A stretch of DNA of 64,000 nucleotides from Candidatus Kapaibacterium sp. GTDB taxonomy: Bacteria > Bacteroidota > Ignavibacteria > Kapaibacteriales > UBA4661. The notes beneath the pieces are model-generated. The model was not told the origin of the DNA, ran no database searches, and worked only from the letters and a program-made list of their open reading frames with translations. Below are positions 30,389 through 39,617 of this stretch, piece by piece (the stretch's first letter is position 1; every line of letters starts with the position of its first letter). Made by a program: the position numbers and the translations under genes. Location of the stretch: positions 1 to 64,000 of the forward strand of contig JALONG010000034.1 of the NCBI GenBank assembly GCA_025455065.1, written 5' to 3'.

Positions 30389-32094
30389 CGTAGCACCTGA
30401 AGAGGGATAGTTTTGAGTGAAGAGTGTTGAGTTCTGAGTTGGATGAAAAGCATTTGTGAGGCTTGAGCGAGGTTTTGAGCGTCGAACTGGTACGTATGTT
30501 CACCCGCTCCCAGCTCTGCATCAAGGATGTGCGCTACTTCCTGACCAAGTGCATTGAAAAGTTTCAGAGAAACCCGTTCTGTTTTTTTTAGTGTAAATTT
30601 TACAATAACAAGATTTTGTGCGGGATTAGGTGATATTTTTACCCTCTCATCATTCGCTTCTTCTCTTTCGTCTTTGACACTGGTAATTGTACAAGTGCTT
30701 GGTGCCGGGTTTAGTTCAACAACTGTTCCGGGAGTAAGTGTTTTTCCGGCAAAAGCCGCATAATTACTTGCATAACGTAGGCAACGAAAGACGTTTTGCA
30801 TCATTACTGTACTGCCCTGTGCGACCGGTCCCGTGTTGCCCACAGGGTTGCGATATTCCCACACGATGCTTCCGGTGGGCGTTACTTCAAAAAACTTCCC
30901 TCTGCTGCCTTCGCAAATGAGTGTATTGCCATTCTGAAGGCGCTGTGCACCGGAAATGTGGCTGGAATAAAAACTTGTTGTCGGATTCGCTTTATATGTC
31001 CACAGTGCAGCAGAGGGCGCAAAAGCCGCACTATTACTTGCGGGAGCGGCATAGCCGCCGGAAGAATTTACGGGTGATTGCACCTCTTCAATCGTCGAAT
31101 ATGCACCGTCGGGGCGATTGTCGCCGTTGTTGTACAGCAGGATGTTTCCTGCTCCGGGAAGCCCTTTGGCTATCCATTGCGGGTTGTGCTGACCAAAAAG
31201 TTTACGGTCATCGGCTGTACCTCGCTTGTATGCTTGCGGATTGCCCCAGCGCCAAAGAAAATCACCGCCCTTGCCTTGCCGCCCGCCTCGTGTTGATGCG
31301 GCTTCGGCGCTTGTCGTGCTGTGGTCAATGATATAGATTTCGCTCAATTCCCGCGATGAAACGATGATTTGGTCAAGTTCGGCATTGTAGGCAAGTCCGT
31401 TGAAGTGAATCCAATCGGTTGTCACCATCGTTTTATTGGTAAAATTCACATCCAAACGTTCAGGACGCTCAGAAACCGCACCGTAATTGGCTTTCGTGGC
31501 ATCATTGTCCTGCACGAGGTGATCCCAAAGTTTCCATTCCCACACCACAACGGCGGAATCACGTCCCACAGGGCGCAATTCTACTATCTTTTCCGACCAC
31601 AACCCGTTTTGGGGATATTGCCTGCGTCCGGCGGCTGTCGCTTCATCACGGGTTTTGCTGTCCCATGAAATAAGGAGAACATTGCCGTTCGGCAACACAA
31701 CAGCGTCGTGGTGCTGATGAAACGTCGCACCGGTGTAATCATATCCCCAGAGCATTGTTCCGTTCCAATCGTAGCGTTCAAGCCGTCCGCCCGTTCCTCC
31801 GGTGGTAAATGTTCTGCTTGCATTTGTCCGCGCCGGGCGAAAAAGTGAGCCGTCTTCCAGCAAATACGCGCTTTGTCCGGGAATGTATTGGCTCTGCCAC
31901 GTTTTGACCGTGCGCCCGCAGTTGTCAATGAGATAGGTTGTCGTAAAGTCAGGCGCAAAGAGCGTGTAACCGTTGAAGGATTGGGATGTGTTGCGGATAA
32001 GCCCGATTTGCTGCGATTGCTGGGCAAATACAACATGGGCAGCTATAAACATTGGACAAACCATCCAAAAAGCAAGTTTCAAAGCGGCTTTCAT
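30385..32094 (-). CDS. T9SS-secreted arylsulfotransferase-like (ASST) protein
   Basis: GYTLFAPDFTTTYLIDNCGRTVKTWQ...HHDAVVLPNGNVLLISWD...DWIHFNGLAYNAELDQIIVSSRELSEIYIID; CTD. Confidence 0.78.
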   Translation of the reverse strand: MKAALKLAFWMVCPMFIAAHVVFAQQSQQIGLIRNTSQSFNGYTLFAPDFTTTYLIDNCGRTVKTWQSQYIPGQSAYLLEDGSLFRPARTNASRTFTTGGTGGRLERYDWNGTMLWGYDYTGATFHQHHDAVVLPNGNVLLISWDSKTRDEATAAGRRQYPQNGLWSEKIVELRPVGRDSAVVVWEWKLWDHLVQDNDATKANYGAVSERPERLDVNFTNKTMVTTDWIHFNGLAYNAELDQIIVSSRELSEIYIIDHSTTSAEAASTRGGRQGKGGDFLWRWGNPQAYKRGTADDRKLFGQHNPQWIAKGLPGAGNILLYNNGDNRPDGAYSTIEEVQSPVNSSGGYAAPASNSAAFAPSAALWTYKANPTTSFYSSHISGAQRLQNGNTLICEGSRGKFFEVTPTGSIVWEYRNPVGNTGPVAQGSTVMMQNVFRCLRYASNYAAFAGKTLTPGTVVELNPAPSTCTITSVKDEREEANDERVKISPNPAQNLVIVKFTLKKTERVSLKLFNALGQEVAHILDAELGAGEHTYQFDAQNLAQASQMLFIQLRTQHSSLKTIPLQVLR

Positions 32095-33707
32095 CGTATC
32101 ACCTGTACGGGAATAGTGTGGAAAAGTGTTGGTGTTTGCAATCGAAAAAGGTACAGAGCATTGCCCAATGACCAATGACTCATTTCCAATGACTGCTCAT
32201 GAACACCTGCACTCATCTCTGCATCAAGAATTTGCGCCACTTCCTGACCAAGTGTGTTGAAGATTTTTAGCGAAACGCGCTCTGCTTTTGTTAGTGTAAA
32301 CTTTACAATAACAAGATTTTGTGCGGGATTGGGTGCTACTCTTACAGCAGACTCATGTTGCGCACCGTGCGCAACGCTTGTAATGCCCGTCGTTACTGCC
32401 TTGCGCTGTGTGTAGTAGAGCGTTGTAACGTCGTTTTGCTTGATGAAATAATGCGCTCTCGGAAGAGCATCCTCGCCGATTTTGAAATTATGCAAACCAA
32501 CTTCATCCATTCCCGCATCAGTCAGGAACTCAGGTTTGGAGATAGTTTCGCCACGATTAGAAATGTATGCGCCCATCAAATCCGCTCCGCGCCCGTCGCC
32601 TGTGGGCATTGTTCCGCCCATATTTTGTGCCAAATCGCGCTCATCTTTCCAGAAAAACCAAGGGCGGTCGTTGGCAAAATCGTATGCCTCTTTGACCAGA
32701 TGTGAGCGGATATTTGTTTCAGATATTTGCCGAAAACCCTGTGGCAACCACGTATTGCCGCCATCGGTGGAATAACCATACATCACACGAGCATTAAAGG
32801 GGTTTCCTGCTTGATAGATGTGAAAAGCGATGTACATTCTACCGTCTTTTCCCACAATAAGATTCGGGTCGCTCTCGTAATCGGCGTTGCCAATAAGGAC
32901 GCGGGGTGCAGACCATGTTTTGCCACCGTCCCTTGTGGTAGAAATCTGCAAATCCCAATTCTGCGTGCCACCCGTACCACGACTAACGCTATCGCGCCAT
33001 GCAATAGCGAAATTGTCACCCGTCGCGCCGCTATAATCCGCAATCGGGAATGCCGAATGCCTGCCGTCGTCGGTGCTTATCATCACTTGTGGAGACCAAG
33101 CAAGTCCGCTATTTTCCGAGCGAGCGTGCATAATTTCGGCTGTTTCCGATGTGCCATTTTCGCCGTCATGCCAAAACGCATGAACACGTCCTTTACGGTC
33201 AGTCGTAACGTTACCGAAGCCCATTTTGCGCTTGATTTGTGCGATCCGCACCGTATCCGACCAACGTTGTGTTTTAGCATCCCATCGTGCATAAAAAACC
33301 GCCAAAGGTGCGCGTGCGCCCCAAATAGCATGGATATTGCCTTCTGTATCGCTATCCACCGCAACAGAATTAAAGCCGGTCGTTCGCGTCGGCGGTGTGA
33401 ATATTGTCGGCGCGGGAGCATTCCATGTTTTTCCGTTATCCCGCGAACCCACGTAATACGGGGTGCGCCGTGAACCACTTGTTTCGGTATAGAAAATCAA
33501 TATTGTGCCATCTTTTTGGACAATTGTATTGTTTGCCACTGCACCGTCCGCCGAAACAGTCGGAGCCGATTTCGCAATCGCAAGTTGTGCAGACCAATTA
33601 GCATCTATGCCGTGTTGAGCATAGCCAATAACGACAGAAACCGAGACTAAAAGCAGCAGCATTATCACAAATGATACTGCAAAACCGAGATTTGATGAGC
33701 GTTGCAT
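32091..33707 (-). CDS. T9SS-secreted sialidase/BNR-repeat protein
   Basis: Repeated S.DNGKTW / TRDGGKTWSAP / STDGGNTWLP Asp-box motifs; CTD; GGAGGTG Shine-Dalgarno upstream of ATG at 33707. Confidence 0.82.
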   Translation of the reverse strand: MQRSSNLGFAVSFVIMLLLLVSVSVVIGYAQHGIDANWSAQLAIAKSAPTVSADGAVANNTIVQKDGTILIFYTETSGSRRTPYYVGSRDNGKTWNAPAPTIFTPPTRTTGFNSVAVDSDTEGNIHAIWGARAPLAVFYARWDAKTQRWSDTVRIAQIKRKMGFGNVTTDRKGRVHAFWHDGENGTSETAEIMHARSENSGLAWSPQVMISTDDGRHSAFPIADYSGATGDNFAIAWRDSVSRGTGGTQNWDLQISTTRDGGKTWSAPRVLIGNADYESDPNLIVGKDGRMYIAFHIYQAGNPFNARVMYGYSTDGGNTWLPQGFRQISETNIRSHLVKEAYDFANDRPWFFWKDERDLAQNMGGTMPTGDGRGADLMGAYISNRGETISKPEFLTDAGMDEVGLHNFKIGEDALPRAHYFIKQNDVTTLYYTQRKAVTTGITSVAHGAQHESAVRVAPNPAQNLVIVKFTLTKAERVSLKIFNTLGQEVAQILDAEMSAGVHEQSLEMSHWSLGNALYLFRLQTPTLFHTIPVQVIR

Positions 33708-33776
33708 GATGACACCTCCGTAAAGTAGTATTGAAACAGACTTGAGAAACATGATAATAGAACGTGACAATATCAA

Positions 33777-36011
33777 TTACATACCTTTGATAAACCGCGC
33801 AATGGTGCGCTTTCCCGTGCTTGTGCCAATCTGCACCACATACATCCCCGGTGGTAATGTACGAACATCCAGCGTGAGCAATGCGCCCTGCAAGCCGCTT
33901 GTTTCCACGCTTTGCGGCACCCCTTTTGCATCAAAAATGCTCACCGATTGAACAATCTCCGTTCCTATGCGGCTTTGAAGCATCACCACATCGCTGGCAA
34001 CGGACGGATAGACCGCAAAGCCGCTTGGTTGCTCATTATTCGTTGATTGTTCGGAAACGCTTGTTATTGTCGTACAGCGTTGTGTGGTTTGAAAGAGAAC
34101 TTTGGAAGTATAGGGTTGAAGCGTGATTGAGCCGCATTTCTCGTTACCACGTGTGTCCAGAAAAAGCGTATCGCCGAGATTCTGCGTGAGGACGTTATCG
34201 GTTTGATTCATAAAAAGGCGCGGCGTGGCAGACGCGGAAGTCTGCGACGGCGCAAAGTAGCGTGAGTTGCGGTCATTTCCCTTGGCTTGCCAAGCAGCGA
34301 AGCCGTATTCGACGGGGCTGTTGCCCTCGTAGCGTTGTGCGAATCGTCCTGTGGTCGCGGGCGTGTAGTAGAAGTTAGAATCCAAAACTCCCGCATTAAA
34401 CGTACCAGTGAAGTCGGATTGTTTGATAAGATATGAAGCGCTGTTGAAGGCAAGGAAGACGTTATTTTTGACCACCATGCCCGTAATTGCGTCCCTCTGC
34501 GCCTGTGTCCCATTCAAATCCAGGCAATAATTTGAACCAAAAACAACGTTGTTTGTGATAGTATTGTTCTGGTTTCCAGCGTTTTGGAATATACCTTTTT
34601 TGGTGTGATTATACACAGTATTTTCGTGAACGGTGCAGTTTTTCACCAAAAAATCAAAATAGATACCAGGCGTGAGAAATTCACCATTGCGCGTTCCTTC
34701 GGTGTTTCCGTCGCTGTATTCCACAAAATTATTGCGAAAGGTATTGAACTGTGCTTGCCCGCCGAAACTTTTGAGTGCCGCGCCGTCGTTATTGAGCAGC
34801 ATCGTGTTTCGCACAATATTCCGCTCAATCATGTTATACTTGCCGTCCGCCGAAATGCCACAATATCCGGCACTATCAACAAGATTGTGGTGAACGTGGT
34901 TACTGTCGGAAAACCCCAAATGAACTGCCGAAAGATTGTACTGCCGTCCTACGCCGCTATTGCGAAAAGGTCCCGTGCGAAGGAAAGTATTGTGCCGAAC
35001 AATATCCCGCCGTCCCTGATTTTTCGCCATTGCCAAGCCTTCCACTTCGGTAAAGGTACAGTATTCAATCACTGCGCCAATGCCGTTTGACTCCACGCCG
35101 TAGAGTGTCTGACGGTTAAAAGTACAGCGCGAAATTTTGACGTTTGTAGAGCTTGCCTCTGCTATCTGAATGCCCGCCGTTCCTTGCTTCTCGAAGGTTA
35201 TGTCTTGCACCGTGATATTGCTCACACCGCGAGAAATCCGTAATCCTGTGGCATACACCGACGCTTCAGCAATCACCACACTAGGATTGATGCCGTTTGG
35301 AGCGCGATACGTCAATGTTCTGCTTGCGGCATCGTATTTCCATTCTTTTGCTGTGTCGAGGTGGGCAATGTTGTCATAGAGAAAATATCCGAAGCCGTTC
35401 AAAGCGTCTAATTCACTGGAATCCGCATAAGTAATCGTTGTGCCGGAAAATGCCCCGACGCTCTCCAATTCCCAGCACCATTGCGCAGTGTGAATGCAGA
35501 GTTTTGAACCAAGAACAAGATTGCTCGTAACCCGCGTTAAATCACGGTCGGTGAGGCTTCGTTTTGTAGCAGAATCCAAGAACAAATACTGCCCTTCGTT
35601 GGGATACCGCGCCAGAACTTGCGCTTTGTCGTTGATGAAAAAATTGAGAACGGTTTGCGAAACACTTGCTTGGTAATTGCTTCCGTTCAGCGACCAAGCA
35701 GTGATGCGCTCTGCACCGCTCAAAACAGGATTTGAGCCTGTGCCAAAAGCCGCGAAAACAATGGGCTGCGCGGCAGTGCCGGATTGGTTTACCGTCAGGC
35801 TTCCGCGGAAGGTGTCGCCGCGGCGAAAAAAGACGGTATCTCCCGCAACGAGTGTTTGTGCGGACAGTTTGGTCAATGTCTGCCAAGCCGCACTGGTACT
35901 TGTTCCGCTATTGTTATCATTGCCGTTGGATGAAGAAACGTAGTAATTGCGGGCTGTGAGGGATTGCAGAGGAAGGGCAATCGTCAAGAACAGAATAATG
36001 AGCGTTTTCAT
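33777..36011 (-). CDS. Right-handed parallel beta-helix secreted protein (T9SS CTD, variant)
   Basis: NYYVSSSNGNDNNSGTSTSAAWQTLTKLS...GDTVFFRRGDTFRG; many short beta-helix repeats; C-terminus MYVVQIGTSTGKRTIARFIKGM. Confidence 0.82.
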   Translation of the reverse strand: MKTLIILFLTIALPLQSLTARNYYVSSSNGNDNNSGTSTSAAWQTLTKLSAQTLVAGDTVFFRRGDTFRGSLTVNQSGTAAQPIVFAAFGTGSNPVLSGAERITAWSLNGSNYQASVSQTVLNFFINDKAQVLARYPNEGQYLFLDSATKRSLTDRDLTRVTSNLVLGSKLCIHTAQWCWELESVGAFSGTTITYADSSELDALNGFGYFLYDNIAHLDTAKEWKYDAASRTLTYRAPNGINPSVVIAEASVYATGLRISRGVSNITVQDITFEKQGTAGIQIAEASSTNVKISRCTFNRQTLYGVESNGIGAVIEYCTFTEVEGLAMAKNQGRRDIVRHNTFLRTGPFRNSGVGRQYNLSAVHLGFSDSNHVHHNLVDSAGYCGISADGKYNMIERNIVRNTMLLNNDGAALKSFGGQAQFNTFRNNFVEYSDGNTEGTRNGEFLTPGIYFDFLVKNCTVHENTVYNHTKKGIFQNAGNQNNTITNNVVFGSNYCLDLNGTQAQRDAITGMVVKNNVFLAFNSASYLIKQSDFTGTFNAGVLDSNFYYTPATTGRFAQRYEGNSPVEYGFAAWQAKGNDRNSRYFAPSQTSASATPRLFMNQTDNVLTQNLGDTLFLDTRGNEKCGSITLQPYTSKVLFQTTQRCTTITSVSEQSTNNEQPSGFAVYPSVASDVVMLQSRIGTEIVQSVSIFDAKGVPQSVETSGLQGALLTLDVRTLPPGMYVVQIGTSTGKRTIARFIKGM

Positions 36012-36130
36012 AGCAGTATCTCCGAGTGAGGTCAAAAAAAGCATTCCATGATGCAAGCATTACATGAAGCAGAATTATTCCAAAGGTTCCGGTTTCCTTT
36101 ACCCTAAGAAAAACCGCATAAAACCTCACT

Positions 36131-36200
36131 CGTTACAGACCAAAACGTCAGAAGTTTCTATGGTTGTTGGTCATATTTTGCTATGCCAAAAGGTCATAGT
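36131..36200 (-). promoter_or_regulatory. Putative regulatory region upstream of the T9SS cargo array
   Basis: CGTTACAGACCAAAACGTCAG shared with 20868-20888; GTCA motifs at 36147, 36170, 36193 (23-nt period). Confidence 0.45.
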
Positions 36201-36374
36201 TAAGGCACAAAACCTGCATCATTCCTGAGTTTTCGGCATTATTTGCTCAAGGTGGCACGTCATTTTCTTTCGCAATTCCTTACAATATGCGAATATCTCA
36301 ATATGAAGATTAAGAATGGAAGCTACTTGTTCGAGCGGAATACCGACGCGGAGCATGGCAATGCTTCATGATAC

Positions 36375-36454
36375 TTAGGACTTTCGCAAATTTGACGGGC
36401 AAGGGGGGGGCAAGACCCCTTGCTATAAAAAAAGCACTTTTGCGAAAGTCCTAA
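36375..36454. mobile_element. MITE-like 80-bp element
   Basis: Perfect 16-bp terminal inverted repeats TTAGGACTTTCGCAAA / TTTGCGAAAGTCCTAA; inner palindrome GCAAGGGG...CCCCTTGC; possible TAC flanking duplication. Confidence 0.6.
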
Positions 36455-36467
36455 TACTATCAACCAT

Positions 36468-37319
36468 TTACCCCACACGAATACGCTTCCGCACAAAGCC
36501 GCCTGTGCCAATACGCACTTCCGCGATATAATCCCCTCGCGGCACTTGAAGCCCCTGCTCATTTTTGAGATTCCATGTAATTGCGTAACCGCCTGCATTC
36601 TGTTCTGCTTTCAAGACACGCGCAATAGCAATCGCCTGAATGGAATAAATCACGATTTCCACTTCCGCAGGCTGCTCCACCGTGTAACGAATCGTCGGCG
36701 AAACATCTTCCGTTAACCCCAGTAGCGAGCCGATAAGCGAAAGCGGGATACTAATCCCCGAACCACCAACGCCCGGCAGACCGCCATAACGCTGGAACGG
36801 GTCAAAAACGCCCGGAATCGTAAATGATTGCGCAATGCCGTAATTGTAGAATGTCTGCTCTTTTGCCGTTGGAATAAAGGCTCGCGGGTCTATGGAGTTC
36901 ATCGCAGCAACGGCGGCTTCTTGCGGTGAGGCTTGACGACGCGCTTCCTGCATTGCCATCCATGCTAACGAAAATTGCCGTGCTTCAAATTGAAAACGAG
37001 TACGCGGCGAAACTTCGATGCGAAGCGCTTCATAGAAAGCGCGGTCTTGCATGGGCGTAAAAGGGTATTCCCCGGGCGGCGTTGTCCCAAGTGCCGTAGA
37101 GTCTTGCTGGGGTGCAGATGTTGTGTCGGCGGTAATGATTTGCTGCGGCGTAAATTCTTTCGGTTTTTCGAGAATTGGCCGCGTTTGCTCAGGTTTTGTG
37201 ACGGGTTTGGCAGATTCTTTCTTTTGCGCCATCGCTGCTGATGTCCCCAACACAAGCATCAATGCGGAGATACCAAGCATTTTTGCCATAGAAATTTGAT
37301 GAAGAATGAATGAACTCAT
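36468..37319 (-). CDS. Secreted protein with FlgD-like C-terminal domain
   Basis: Signal peptide; C-terminal EVEIVIYSIQAIAIARVLKAEQNAGGYAITWNLKNEQGLQVPRGDYIAEVRIG. Confidence 0.6.
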   Translation of the reverse strand: MSSFILHQISMAKMLGISALMLVLGTSAAMAQKKESAKPVTKPEQTRPILEKPKEFTPQQIITADTTSAPQQDSTALGTTPPGEYPFTPMQDRAFYEALRIEVSPRTRFQFEARQFSLAWMAMQEARRQASPQEAAVAAMNSIDPRAFIPTAKEQTFYNYGIAQSFTIPGVFDPFQRYGGLPGVGGSGISIPLSLIGSLLGLTEDVSPTIRYTVEQPAEVEIVIYSIQAIAIARVLKAEQNAGGYAITWNLKNEQGLQVPRGDYIAEVRIGTGGFVRKRIRVG

Positions 37320-37479
37320 AGTAAAAACTAATGGGTGGGAAATATTGCACACACAATCAATCCGTGAAAAACGGTTGCTACATCGTCTATTTTTGAAGAC
37401 GAAGAAGCGTACATCAAAGTGGAGAATAATCTTCAACACAAGGATTGACGCGCTTTTCAATGCAACAACAATATACGCA

Positions 37480-37515
37480 AAAAAGCCGAATTGTTCAGGG
37501 AACAACTCGGCTTTT
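37480..37515 (-). terminator. Terminator downstream of the S1-domain gene
   Basis: AAAAGCCGAATTGTTC-AGGG-AACAACTCGGCTTTT inverted repeat. Confidence 0.65.
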
Positions 37516-37603
37516 CTGTTTTCGACTATTATTTTTTTGCTACGTACAAAGGTGATAGCTTTTCACCAATGCAAGATTTTATCAGCATTGCGGCGGAAGT
37601 CGC

Positions 37604-38986
37604 TTATCCTTCGCTGCTGAAAAGTTTACGTTTTTCGTCATCGGAAAGCAAATCAGCTAAACTAACATCCTGCTTTTGCTCCGGTACGGCAACTTGCTCT
37701 TGTTGCTGGCGCTGAGGGCGGCGTTCTCCACGCTCACCGCGTTCTCCACGCTCAGGACGGTCTCCGCGCTCAGGCTTGTTTGCGCCTTGGTCGAAGCCTT
37801 CCATACCCAAAATCAGCGAGTGATTCTCCGGGACTACGTCCATAACGAAGAGACCTTCAATTTTATCACCGACTTGGAACGGATTTGCTTTGCCGCGCAA
37901 AGACGGGTGCATCTTGCCTTTGGGCATAAATGCGTCAATGTCATTAGCGATGTTTACCACGACACCGCGCTCAATCGCCTCGCGTACCGTGCCTTCGATT
38001 TTATCGCCAACTTTGAAGCGCTCTGCAATCGTCGCCCAAGGATTCGGCTGTGTTTGTTTGTAACCCAAGGAAACTTTTTGCTTTTCTTCGGAAATTTCCA
38101 AGACTTGTACTTCAATTTCCTGTCCGGCTTGGAACAGTTCTGAAGGGTGCTTAATACGACGCGCCCATGACATTTCGGAAATGTGAATCAAGCCTTCTAC
38201 ACCGGGGCGAAGTTCAATGTATGCGCCAAAAGGCGTGAGGCTTTTTACTTTACCTTTGTGTTTGCTGCCGGGCGTAAATTCTGCTGCTGCACCACTCCAC
38301 GGGTCCGGCTCTAATTCACGCATAGAAAGCGACAAACGCTGACCTGCTTCGTTGATTTCTTTGATGACTGCACGAACGGTATCGCCTTTTTTCAGCACTT
38401 CGGAAGGATGGTTAATGCGGCGGCGGGAAATAGCCGACACGTGAACCATACCGTCCACATTTCCAAGATTGATAAACGCACCAAACTCGGTGAAGGAAAC
38501 AACTTTCCCTTCAACGGTCTGACCAACTTGAAAGTCCTTCAAATGGTCAGCACGGAGCAGTTTGCGGCGCGTAACAATAACTTTGGTTTTGTCGTCATCG
38601 TTCAACTCGTGAACGTGAACGGGGAAGGTTTGCTGAATCAGCCCAAGCAACTCATTTTCGCTAGGATTTGCTTTCAGCGAAAGATGCGACGTTGGCAAAA
38701 AGAGCGGCATACCCTTGTACCCGACCAAAATACCGCCACGTACACGGCGTAAACCAACAACATCCAGTGTTGATTTACTGTTTTTCGCAGCAACAATCTC
38801 GGGATAGAGTTTTTCAACATCGTATTCCGGCTGTTTCGGAGCGGTGGGTTCTGCCGAAGCTGGTGCTTCAGCGCTTGCTTCAACGGCGGCGGGTGCTTCG
38901 GCAACGGGAGCTTCAGCGACAGGGGCTTCAGAAGTGCTAGCGGCAGGTGCTTCGCTAACGGTTTCTACTTGTTGTTCGTCAGTCAT
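37604..38986 (-). CDS. rpsA: 30S ribosomal protein S1-like protein (four S1 domains)
   Basis: Repeated VGQTVEGKVVSFTEFGAFINLGNVDGMVHVS / HKGKVKSLTPFGAYIELRPGVEGLIHISEMSW; Ala/Glu/Pro-rich N-terminus. Confidence 0.85.
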   Translation of the reverse strand: MTDEQQVETVSEAPAASTSEAPVAEAPVAEAPAAVEASAEAPASAEPTAPKQPEYDVEKLYPEIVAAKNSKSTLDVVGLRRVRGGILVGYKGMPLFLPTSHLSLKANPSENELLGLIQQTFPVHVHELNDDDKTKVIVTRRKLLRADHLKDFQVGQTVEGKVVSFTEFGAFINLGNVDGMVHVSAISRRRINHPSEVLKKGDTVRAVIKEINEAGQRLSLSMRELEPDPWSGAAAEFTPGSKHKGKVKSLTPFGAYIELRPGVEGLIHISEMSWARRIKHPSELFQAGQEIEVQVLEISEEKQKVSLGYKQTQPNPWATIAERFKVGDKIEGTVREAIERGVVVNIANDIDAFMPKGKMHPSLRGKANPFQVGDKIEGLFVMDVVPENHSLILGMEGFDQGANKPERGDRPERGERGERGERRPQRQQQEQVAVPEQKQDVSLADLLSDDEKRKLFSSEG

Positions 38987-39218
38987 ATCAACACGAAACA
39001 AAAAAACGTACTAAACTTAATGGGTTAATGACAACGTGTGATGAAATGAAAAGACCGGAAAGACGCACAAAACTTGGCAACATTCTGGTTTTTCAATATT
39101 TACCTTGCCCTTGGGCTTGGTAAAAAACACAGATTGCAAATATAGGGATTTTGTATTATCTGACAAAAAAAACAATCTTGGCACGAAAAAATCTTCCGAA
39201 GGCTTCCTCCAAAAGGAC

Positions 39219-39551
39219 TTACACCGTTTTGACACTAAAACCCCGTTTTGTCAGATAGGATGCGACTTTTGCACGATGGTCGCCTTGCAGTTCGATTTCG
39301 TTATCCAGAACTCTGCCGCCCGTGCCACATTGTTTTTTAAGCGCTCCGACAATACCTTCCAATTCACCCGGGCGGGATTGGAAGCCGCGCACAAGCGTCA
39401 CGGTCTTATTCGCCCGCTTTTCGCTTGTAATGCGCACTTGCTGTGCTTTGCCGTCGTAGCCCAGCTTTTGTGAGCTGTTGGGCATCTCCTCCAAAACGTA
39501 TTCCGTTGGTAAAAGTGCTTTCAAATCTTCGAGTGAACCGAGTTTTGCCAT
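39219..39551 (-). CDS. SUI1/eIF1-like (YciH family) translation factor
   Basis: VTLVRGFQSRPGELEGIVGALKKQCGTGGRVLDNEIELQGDHRAKVASYLTKRGF. Confidence 0.9.
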   Translation of the reverse strand: MAKLGSLEDLKALLPTEYVLEEMPNSSQKLGYDGKAQQVRITSEKRANKTVTLVRGFQSRPGELEGIVGALKKQCGTGGRVLDNEIELQGDHRAKVASYLTKRGFSVKTV

Positions 39552-39617
39552 AGATTTTCAAGAGGTAAATTACTATGTGAGATGTGTTTTTATGCGCTGT
39601 TTTTGGGGGGTACGCCA

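Noticed and set aside
17354-32175. Recurrent MVIGAGR.F...NTHNFSTT..TGDAMK N-termini on several T9SS ORFs in the track
   Set aside because: These are out-of-frame readings of the preceding gene's CTD; the real starts are the Met in ATGA (CGATGAAA...), immediately followed by signal peptides.
16689-36011. CTD repeats considered as a CRISPR or integron attC array
   Set aside because: The repeats are protein-coding, ~230 nt, lack spacer uniformity, and no integrase or Cas gene is present in the window.
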